A DNA stretch of 9,987 nt, from assembly GCA_008932955.1 (NCBI GenBank), contig WBXE01000082.1, forward strand, positions 1-9,987, written 5' to 3'. The position numbers and the translations under genes are program-made. Below the pieces are notes generated by a model. The model searched no databases and was not told the origin of the DNA. It saw only the letters and a list, made by a program, of their open reading frames with translations. Below, in pieces: positions 1 through 5,188 of this stretch (the first letter of the stretch is position 1; every line of letters begins with the position of its first letter). The stretch comes from Verrucomicrobiota bacterium (lineage in GTDB: Bacteria > Verrucomicrobiota > Verrucomicrobiia > Verrucomicrobiales > Akkermansiaceae).

Positions 1-780
1 AAATGCGTGGTGGCCGACCAATCGCCGATTGGCCGCAGCCCGCGCTCCAATCCGGCGACGTTCACCGGTGCGTTTGAGGTGGTGCGCGAGTTGTTTGCCA
101 AGCTGCCACTATCCAAACAGCGCGGCTACGGGCCGGGGCGCTTCAGCTTCAATGCCGCCGGCGGGCGTTGCGAGCGCTGCCAGGGCAATGGCCGGCTCAA
201 AATTGAGATGCATTTTTTGCCCGACGCGTGGGTGGCATGCCCGGCGTGCAACGGCAAACGTTTCAACCGGGAAACCCTCGAGGTTACCTACAAGGGGCAA
301 TCCATTTCCGGCATTCTCGACCTATCCGTCAGTGAGGCGCGTCAGATGTTCCGGCCGATTCCCAAGCTGCACCGCATCATGGAGATTCTGGAAGACCTCG
401 GGCTCGGCTACCTCCAACTCGGCCAGGCTGCCAACACGCTATCCGGCGGCGAAGCCCAACGCCTCAAACTCGCCGTCGAACTCGCCCGCCCCCAGGCACC
501 GCACACGCTCTATCTGTTTGATGAACCCACCACCGGCCTGCACTTCGGTGACGTCCAACGCTTGCTCACCGCGTTTTTCCGCTTGCGTGATGCCGGCCAC
601 AGCGTGCTGGTCATCGAACATCACCTCGACGTGATAGCTGCGGCCGACTGGGTCATCGAGCTCGGCCCCGGCGGCGGCATTCACGGCGGCCGCTTGGTGG
701 CAGAGGGACCGCCAGCGTCGTTAGAGAAGCTCGCAGCCTCCCCCACGGGCCGGGCGCTGGTTCGTCATATGCGGCACTAG
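1..780 (+). CDS. uvrA: UvrABC excinuclease subunit A, C-terminal part (5' end outside window)
   Basis: This is the last 259 residues of UvrA, the ATPase that finds bulky DNA lesions and loads UvrB in nucleotide excision repair. The reading frame is open from base 1, so the gene starts before the window. Visible in order are QSPIGRSPRSNPATFTG near the start, a zinc-binding module with two CxxC pairs (CERC and CPAC, about nt 169-255), the ABC signature LSGGEAQRLKL (about nt 439-471), a Walker B stretch LYLFDEPTTGLHF (about nt 508-546), and the switch-histidine region VIEHHLDVI followed by ADWVIELGPGGG. These are hallmarks of the second ATPase domain of UvrA; its Walker A and the whole first half lie upstream. 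Whether this is a normal UvrA or the tandem-duplicated long form known in some PVC bacteria cannot be told. Its 3' end overlaps the end of trmD by 60 nt on the opposite strand. Confidence 0.96.
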   Translation, partial: KCVVADQSPIGRSPRSNPATFTGAFEVVRELFAKLPLSKQRGYGPGRFSFNAAGGRCERCQGNGRLKIEMHFLPDAWVACPACNGKRFNRETLEVTYKGQSISGILDLSVSEARQMFRPIPKLHRIMEILEDLGLGYLQLGQAANTLSGGEAQRLKLAVELARPQAPHTLYLFDEPTTGLHFGDVQRLLTAFFRLRDAGHSVLVIEHHLDVIAAADWVIELGPGGGIHGGRLVAEGPPASLEKLAASPTGRALVRHMRH

Positions 781-1443
781 CAGATCCGGACGGTTGGCGC
801 GGGTGCGGGCCAGCGCCTGCTGGTGTTTCCACTCGACGATGTTCCCGTGATGGCCGGAAACCAGCACCTCTGGCACGCGCATCCCCCGATACTCGATCGG
901 CCGCGTGTAACTCGGTGCCTCAAGCAATTGCGGATCGGAAAACGATTCATCCTCCGACGAGCGCGCGTCGCCCAGCGCGCCGGGCAGCAGCCGGATGATG
1001 GCGTCGCACACCACCGCTGCGGCCACCGCTCCGTTGGTTAGAACATAATCACCGATGGACAACTCCAAATCCACCAGCGCCTCGATCACCCGTTGGTCCA
1101 CGCCCTCGTAGTGGCCGCAAAGGATCAGCAGATGCGCTTCCGCAGCCAACTCCCGGGCCAGCGCTTGCTTGAAGGGCCGGCCTTGAGGCGTCATCAGCAG
1201 CACCCGCGTATCCGGCCCGCGCAGTGCCGCCACCGCCGCAAACAGCGGCTCCGGCTGCAACACCATCCCAGGCCCGCCGCCGCACGGCGAATCGTCCACC
1301 CGCCGATGCTTGTCCTGCGACCAATCCCGCAACTGATGCGCCCGCACCTCGACGATGCCTGCCGCCCGCGCCCGCTGGATGATCGAATCACTCAGCGGGG
1401 CCAGCGCCACCTCAGGAAACAACGTCACGATATCAATGCGCAT
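721..1443 (-). CDS. trmD: tRNA (guanine-N1-)-methyltransferase TrmD
   Basis: TrmD is the SPOUT-fold enzyme that uses S-adenosylmethionine to methylate G37 of tRNAs, which prevents +1 frameshifting. The 240-residue product starts MRIDIVTLFPE, the usual TrmD N terminus. It carries DDSPCGGGPGMVL (residues 50-62), CGHYEGVDQRV (109-119) and SIGDYVLTNG (129-138), the last two forming the knotted cofactor site. SEDESF (163-168) contains the expected catalytic Asp, and SYTRP and VSGHHGNI follow. I chose the ATG at 1443 because it matches the family start; an upstream TTG in frame (1581) would add 46 unrelated residues. No Shine-Dalgarno is evident. The C terminus extends about 15 residues past the usual RPDLL end and runs into uvrA. 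The common rpsP-rimM-trmD-rplS neighbours are absent. TrmD-like residues such as LTNGAVAAA in place of LSGGELPA fit PVC-type enzymes, from memory. Confidence 0.96.
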   Translation of the reverse strand: MRIDIVTLFPEVALAPLSDSIIQRARAAGIVEVRAHQLRDWSQDKHRRVDDSPCGGGPGMVLQPEPLFAAVAALRGPDTRVLLMTPQGRPFKQALARELAAEAHLLILCGHYEGVDQRVIEALVDLELSIGDYVLTNGAVAAAVVCDAIIRLLPGALGDARSSEDESFSDPQLLEAPSYTRPIEYRGMRVPEVLVSGHHGNIVEWKHQQALARTRANRPDLLVPHMTNQRPARGGGCELL

Positions 1444-1600
1444 GCCCGAGCTTGCCCCATCCAGCTGAGCAAGGGAATCGGAAAAATCGGGTACCTGCGA
1501 TGCCTGCGCCGGGTGTGGAACCTGAAGTAACTTTTGTGTGGAGGCGGCCAAGTGAGTCGGGAGGACAAAGCGTTGCTTCAAGCTCCTCTTGTTGCATGGG
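1444..1600 (-). other. trmD upstream region, no convincing gene
   Basis: This is the stretch between the rplY terminator and the trmD start. Because a terminator precedes it, trmD probably needs its own promoter here, but I see no good -35/-10 pair. The best candidate is a weak TTGGCC, 16-nt spacer, TACTTC on the minus strand. A 54-codon ORF (ATG at 1597, TGA ending at 1433) overlaps the trmD start by 11 nt, but it has no recognisable family and no ribosome-binding site. Confidence 0.3.
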
Positions 1601-1601
1601 C

Positions 1602-1637
1602 AAAAAAACGCCCGGGCAGCGATGGCTGACCGGGCGT
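1602..1637 (-). terminator. Rho-independent terminator of rplY
   Basis: Read on the minus strand this is an 8-bp GC-rich stem, ACGCCCGG (1637-1630) pairing with CCGGGCGT (1615-1608). The 14-nt loop contains a further 3-bp AGC/GCT pairing. The stem runs straight into a tract of seven Ts (1608-1602, the first T also closing the stem). It begins 27 nt after the rplY stop codon. The T-tract lies on the minus-strand side only, so the orientation is clear, and it separates rplY transcription from trmD. Confidence 0.85.
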
Positions 1638-1664
1638 AGAAAAACAGGCTTGGGTGAAAATGGC

Positions 1665-2282
1665 TTACTTCTTAGCAGCAGGAGCTGCGGCAGCAGTAGC
1701 AGCTGCCGCCTCGTCGGCACCCCCACCCTGCTTGCCAACGTGGGCAATCACGACGCTAGGGGCATGGGTCGTGCGGACACCTTCGGGGAACGTCACGTCG
1801 GCGACGTGCATGGATTCGCCGACTTGCAGATGCGAGACGTCGAAGCTGAGAGTTTCCGGCAAATCGTTAGGCAGACAGGTAATTTCGAGGGCGTGGATGT
1901 ATTGCTCGAGCAAGCCGCCGGCCTTGACGCCGATGGCTTCACCGGTGAGGTGAGCCGGGATATGTGCGGTGATGGGGGTGTTTTCGTCGATGGCCAAAAA
2001 GTCGGCGTGCAAGGGGTGGCCGGAAAGCGCGTCGCGATGGACGGCCTGAAGGAAGGCCAAACGGGTGCCGGCACCCTCGATATCGAGGTTGACGAGGATA
2101 TTTTGCGAACTGCTCTTGGTGAGCATCTCGGAAAACGTCTTGGCATGCACCTTGAGATTTTGGTTTTCGGTGCCGCGTCCGTAAATAACCGACGGCAGCC
2201 AGCCTTCGCGGCGCATTTGGTTGAGTCTGCCGGAACCGGTGCGGGCACGCACGGCTGCTTGAATCGTTTGCTTGGTGGCCAT
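1665..2282 (-). CDS. rplY: 50S ribosomal protein L25, CTC/TL5 form
   Basis: L25 binds 5S rRNA in the large ribosomal subunit. This 205-residue protein is the long CTC/TL5 form. An N-terminal 5S-binding domain (about residues 1-92) includes ARTGSGRLNQMRREGWLPSV and IYGRG. A C-terminal beta domain follows (about 93-185), with GEAIGVKAGGLLEQ, LEITCLPNDLPE and DVSHLQVGESMHV. The tail of about 20 residues is rich in Ala and Gly and ends in Lys (low complexity). I chose the ATG at 2282 (MATKQTIQA) because the family begins there; the 33 in-frame residues upstream look non-coding. The bases before the start (CCTCTCTGAT) contain no Shine-Dalgarno. It lies 130 nt downstream of prs on the same strand, a pairing common in bacteria, but pth, often the next gene, is not present. 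A promoter-like element and an intrinsic terminator bracket the gene. Confidence 0.95.
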   Translation of the reverse strand: MATKQTIQAAVRARTGSGRLNQMRREGWLPSVIYGRGTENQNLKVHAKTFSEMLTKSSSQNILVNLDIEGAGTRLAFLQAVHRDALSGHPLHADFLAIDENTPITAHIPAHLTGEAIGVKAGGLLEQYIHALEITCLPNDLPETLSFDVSHLQVGESMHVADVTFPEGVRTTHAPSVVIAHVGKQGGGADEAAAATAAAAPAAKK

Positions 2283-2352
2283 ATCAGAGAGGACGTTTGA
2301 GGTGGGGGTGAGAAAGGCCGGAGGGTTGTGCCTGCGGCAACGGGGGGCGGAC

Positions 2353-2381
2353 TGTGTAACCGCCCGCAGCCGACTTGTCAA
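2353..2381 (-). promoter_or_regulatory. Candidate sigma70 promoter for rplY
   Basis: On the minus strand a perfect -35 hexamer TTGACA (2381-2376) is followed by a 17-nt spacer and TACACA (2358-2353), a 3-of-6 match to the -10 consensus. A run of Ts lies directly upstream of the -35 box. Transcription would start near 2346, about 64 nt before the rplY start and after the prs stop, so rplY could be expressed independently of prs. The weak -10 is the main doubt. Confidence 0.5.
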
Positions 2382-2412
2382 AAAAATGTTCTAAAAACCT
2401 GCAACTGACTTT

Positions 2413-3339
2413 TCAGACCTCAAACAGGGAGGTGACCGACTGACCATCGCTGATGCGACGAATGGCCTCACCCAGCAAGGGGGCGATGCTCACGACACGG
2501 ACCTTTTTGCCGGCAGCCTGTGGCACGGAGTCGGTGGTGATCACTTCCTCAATCTCGGAATCGTCCAAGCGGCGGTGGCCCAGCTCGCCCAAAATCGCGT
2601 GCGAGACGCCGGCGAAAATCCGCAGCGCACCATGCTTGCGCAAAATCTCGGCCGCCGCCTTGAGCGTGCCAGCCGTTTCGGTCATGTCATCGACAAGCAG
2701 CACATCCCGGTTCTCCACCTCGCCAATGACGTTCATCGCTTCCACGCGAGTGGCACTGATGCGGTGCTTGGCGACGATGGCCAACTCGGCACCCAGGGCA
2801 TCGGCGTAGGCACGGGCCATTTTCACCCCGCCGACGTCTGGCGAGACGACGGTGAGGTTGGTGGCATCGGGATGTTGCTCGCGAAGGTGGTTTATGAGCA
2901 CCGATTTAGCGTAGAGGTGGTCCACCGGAATATCGAAAAACCCTTGGATTTGCGGCGCGTGCAGGTCCATGGTCAGAACCCGGCCGACGCCTGCGGATGT
3001 CAGCAGGTTAGCCACCAGTTTGGCCGTGATGGGCACCCGCGGCTGGTCCTTGCGATCCTGTCTGGCGTAGCCATAAAACGGCATCACCGCGGTGATGCGC
3101 CCGGCACTGGCGCGACGGGCGGCGTCCACCATGATAAGCAACTCCATGATGTTGTGATTGGTCGGCGGGCAGGACGGCTGGATGATGAAAACGTCGGCTC
3201 CGCGGATGTTCTCGTTGATTTTCACAAACGTCTCACCGTCCGGAAAGGCAGTGACGTGGACGTCGGCAAGCGGTTGTCCAAGGTTTTCGGCGATACGTTC
3301 GGCAAGGGCGCGATGGGCGGTTCCACTGATAAGTTTCAT
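2413..3339 (-). CDS. prs: Ribose-phosphate pyrophosphokinase (PRPP synthetase)
   Basis: Prs transfers pyrophosphate from ATP to ribose 5-phosphate to make PRPP, the precursor for purines, pyrimidines, NAD, histidine and tryptophan. It acts as a cytosolic hexamer. The 308-residue length is typical of class I enzymes. Visible motifs are FPDGETFVKINENIRG (residues 32-47), the ATP/flexible-loop region YGYARQDRKDQPR (89-101), MDLHAPQIQGFFDIPVDHL (124-142), SPDVGGVKMAR (166-176) and the PRPP-binding loop VDDMTETAGTL (216-226). The last motif has Glu where many homologues have Asp in DTAGT, a conservative change. I chose the ATG at 3339 (MKLISGTAHRALA) by family alignment; the 39 upstream in-frame residues overlap the divergent promoter region. 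There is no visible Shine-Dalgarno. It is transcribed divergently from the exosortase gene. Confidence 0.97.
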   Translation of the reverse strand: MKLISGTAHRALAERIAENLGQPLADVHVTAFPDGETFVKINENIRGADVFIIQPSCPPTNHNIMELLIMVDAARRASAGRITAVMPFYGYARQDRKDQPRVPITAKLVANLLTSAGVGRVLTMDLHAPQIQGFFDIPVDHLYAKSVLINHLREQHPDATNLTVVSPDVGGVKMARAYADALGAELAIVAKHRISATRVEAMNVIGEVENRDVLLVDDMTETAGTLKAAAEILRKHGALRIFAGVSHAILGELGHRRLDDSEIEEVITTDSVPQAAGKKVRVVSIAPLLGEAIRRISDGQSVTSLFEV

Positions 3340-3362
3340 AGACGGTAGGGCGGGGCGGCGGC

Positions 3363-3395
3363 AGTGTTGACATTCAACGGCCGCTCGGCAACACT
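3363..3395. promoter_or_regulatory. Divergent promoter region with inverted repeat
   Basis: The 102 nt between the prs and exosortase starts hold an inverted repeat, AGTGTTG (3363-3369) and CAACACT (3389-3395), 19 nt apart, with CGGCCG near the centre. It coincides with promoter-like elements on both strands. Plus strand: TTGACA (3367-3372), 17 nt, AACACT (3390-3395), pointing at the exosortase. Minus strand: TTGCCG (3391-3386), 17 nt, AACACT (3368-3363), pointing at prs. The -35 boxes are good but the -10 boxes match only 3 of 6. Overlapping face-to-face promoters or an operator would explain the symmetry. Confidence 0.4.
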
Positions 3396-3441
3396 TTGCT
3401 TGAAAAACGCCATTTGCACCGCCCCTTCGCAGCCAGCCACC

Positions 3442-4437
3442 ATGAACCAAACCCAAGCAGCGAGTCCCCCGCCCCCTGCACCGGAAAAGTCCGGCATTGC
3501 TTGGGAGCTATGGGGCACAGGGGTCATTTCCGCCGCGATTGTGCTGTGGTTTTTCGGGATAGTGCCCTTGTTTGGAGCCGGACGGGACTTATCCGCGCTC
3601 GGATGGCTTCGCAGCGCTTGGAACAGCGACAACGATTACGGCCATGGAGTGATTTTCCCATTTTTGATCGCGGGTTTGATCATCTATCGCCACCAAGATA
3701 TCCGCGCCGCAGCCAAAACTGGCAGCTTTTGGGGACTCCTAGCCGTGCTGCTTGGCGCCGCCTGCTACATGCTGGCTTTCCGGACCCTGCAACCCCGCGT
3801 CGCCGTCGCCGGCCTGCCCTTCTTGCTGTGGGGGGCGGCATGGCACTTGTGGGGCTGGCAAGTCGCTAGAATCGTCAGTTTCCCGTTGTTTTTCTTCTGG
3901 TTGGCCATCCCCTTGCCCAGCTTTCAGCAAGCGACCATGCACCTGCAACTGCTGGCCACCGCGCTGGCGCACCACGGTGCGGGCTGCTGCGGGGTGGCCA
4001 CCTACACCCAAGGCACTGATATTCTGCCGGTCAAGGGCGACTGGCCGCCGCTGAGCATCGCGGGCGGTTGCAGCGGCATCCATTCACTCATGGCGCTGCT
4101 GATGATTTCGGCGGCCTGGGCTTATGTGGCCAAGATCGCCTTATGGAAAAAGGTCCTGTTGTTCACCTCAGCGGTCCCCTTGGCCATCGCCGGCAACGCG
4201 CTGCGAGTGACATCGATTTTTGTGATTGCCGAATATGGCGATGCCAAGTGGGCTCGCGAGACTTGGCACGATTGGTCTGGGCTGTTGCTGTTTTATCCAT
4301 TCTCGCTGCTGCTTCTGTTAGGCTTGCACTCGCTGCTGGAAGGCGGACTGCCGTGGCATCACTCGCGGCACAAGCAGCTTAGGCGGAGGGTCGTGAGCCA
4401 CTCCTCGCCAGCCAACCCGCCCCCCCCCGTTGCATGA
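3442..4437 (+). CDS. Exosortase (PEP-CTERM-type sorting enzyme)
   Basis: This is a multi-pass inner-membrane transpeptidase-like protein of the exosortase/archaeosortase family, which is thought to cleave and sort proteins bearing a C-terminal PEP-CTERM-type signal in polysaccharide-producing bacteria. The 331-residue product has about eight hydrophobic segments and the family triad in order: Cys210 in GGCSGIHS, Arg255 in GNALRVTS and His276 in WHDWSG. SDNDYGHGVIFPF (residues 62-74) corresponds to the conserved DEYSHG-like motif early in the family. I chose the ATG at 3442; a GTG at 3364 in frame would add 26 residues lying across the promoter region. Both ends are proline-rich (SPPPPAPEK near the start, ANPPPPVA at the end). 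The stop codon overlaps the epsI start by 4 nt, so the two are probably translationally coupled. A C9 tract (4420-4428) sits in the last codons. The exosortase subtype cannot be assigned by eye. Confidence 0.93.
   Translation: MNQTQAASPPPPAPEKSGIAWELWGTGVISAAIVLWFFGIVPLFGAGRDLSALGWLRSAWNSDNDYGHGVIFPFLIAGLIIYRHQDIRAAAKTGSFWGLLAVLLGAACYMLAFRTLQPRVAVAGLPFLLWGAAWHLWGWQVARIVSFPLFFFWLAIPLPSFQQATMHLQLLATALAHHGAGCCGVATYTQGTDILPVKGDWPPLSIAGGCSGIHSLMALLMISAAWAYVAKIALWKKVLLFTSAVPLAIAGNALRVTSIFVIAEYGDAKWARETWHDWSGLLLFYPFSLLLLLGLHSLLEGGLPWHHSRHKQLRRRVVSHSSPANPPPPVA
4420..4428 (+). repeat. Homopolymer tract of nine C in the exosortase 3' end
   Basis: Nine consecutive Cs encode three Pro codons five codons before the exosortase stop, six bases upstream of the epsI ATG. 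Gain of one C (or loss of two) moves the exosortase frame into the epsI frame, reading through as Arg-Cys-Met-Lys and joining both proteins. Loss of one C gives a third frame. Tracts of this length can slip during replication or transcription. Confidence 0.85.
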
Positions 4438-5162
4438 AACTCAGGGCCTTGATCCTACCCATATTACTGGCCGCCACCCTCGGCTCGACCCAGTTCCTAC
4501 CTCAAACCGGTGCGGCAGCCCAGTCAGCGATCAACATGACGCTGCCCGCCGCGGTCGGCGCCTGGCAATTGCAGAGCATGCCGCCGACTGAGGCAGAAAT
4601 CGGCACGCTGGCCAAGGATACGAAATTTGCCAAGGCCATTTGCCTGTGTCCCCGCCCGGACGAGTACTCGCAAGAGGGACTCCTCGTCCCGGACCGAGTC
4701 GACTTGTCGGTCGTGCTATCCGGGCATGATTTAAACAATTCGATCCACCGTCCGGAGCGTTGCATGCCCGCCCAAGGCCACGCCATCCTCTCCTCCAGAG
4801 ATGTCAGCCTCGGGCTCGCCAACGGCCGATCCGTCACCCTGCGCCGTCTGCGTTCCATTCAAACCCTAACCAATAAAACCAACCGCAAGCTCGACCGCCA
4901 TTTCGATTGCGTCACCTATTACTTCTTTGTCGGCCACGATCGCATCGAACACGATCATCTCCAACGCACAATTTCGGATATGAGTGACCGCATCGTGCGC
5001 GGCATCGACCAACGCTGGGCCTACGTCAGCGTTTCAATGTGGTTTGGCAAGATCCCCTGGATCGAGAGCCCCATTAGCGAGCAAGAAGTCGATAGAAAAC
5101 TCCAGAGTTTGCTCGCCGAGTTTGCCGAAACCCAAATCAATTGGCAACAAATCGCCAAGTAA
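4434..5162 (+). CDS. epsI: EpsI family protein (exosortase-associated, DUF3485-type)
   Basis: EpsI proteins accompany exosortases in polysaccharide/PEP-CTERM loci, either as separate genes or as a C-terminal domain of the exosortase. Their biochemical role is not firmly known. The 242-residue product begins with a short basic start and a hydrophobic segment (residues 4-24, LRALILPILLAATLGSTQF), consistent with a signal peptide or membrane anchor that places the rest in the periplasm. The family hallmark is SGHDLNNSIHRPERCMPAQG (96-115), with invariant-type His105, Arg106, Pro107, Glu108 and Cys110. It is followed by YYFFVGHD and a C-terminal region with a Trp-rich SMWFGKIPWIES. An extra CLC motif lies at 70-72. 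The ATG overlaps the exosortase stop (ATGA), which explains the absence of a separate ribosome-binding site. The stop codon lies 4 nt from that of the convergent wzy-like gene. Confidence 0.92.
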   Translation: MKLRALILPILLAATLGSTQFLPQTGAAAQSAINMTLPAAVGAWQLQSMPPTEAEIGTLAKDTKFAKAICLCPRPDEYSQEGLLVPDRVDLSVVLSGHDLNNSIHRPERCMPAQGHAILSSRDVSLGLANGRSVTLRRLRSIQTLTNKTNRKLDRHFDCVTYYFFVGHDRIEHDHLQRTISDMSDRIVRGIDQRWAYVSVSMWFGKIPWIESPISEQEVDRKLQSLLAEFAETQINWQQIAK

Positions 5163-5188
5163 TGGCTCACTCACCGGGCAACTTGGCG
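5153..5188. terminator. Stem-loop spanning both convergent stop codons (possible bidirectional terminator)
   Basis: CGCCAAGT (5153-5160) and ACTTGGCG (5181-5188) form a perfect 8-bp inverted repeat around a 20-nt loop. The loop holds most of the epsI TAA and all of the wzy TGA. On the minus strand it is followed by a loosely T-rich stretch (ATTTGTTGCC), and on the plus strand by none. It is the only candidate for ending either transcript in this 4-nt intergenic gap. Lack of a proper T-tract makes the terminator role uncertain. Confidence 0.4.

Noticed and set aside
1444..1581. Longer TrmD start at the in-frame TTG (1581).
   Set aside because: The extra 46 residues do not resemble TrmD, and MRIDIVTLFPE at 1443 is the family N terminus.
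1433..1597. 54-codon ORF on the minus strand overlapping the trmD start, as a leader peptide or small gene.
   Set aside because: No ribosome-binding site, no recognisable family and no coding-like composition; it looks like chance.
1452..2300. Long plus-strand ORF opposite rplY (282 codons).
   Set aside because: It is antisense to the clear rplY gene and to the terminator region, and has no recognisable domain.
2346..2365. GGCGG/CCGCC hairpin between prs and rplY as a prs terminator.
   Set aside because: Only 5 bp, no T-tract, and it overlaps the candidate rplY promoter -10 box.
2575..3348. Long plus-strand ORF opposite prs (257 codons).
   Set aside because: It is a shadow of the prs coding sequence in a GC-rich genome; prs is certain on the minus strand.
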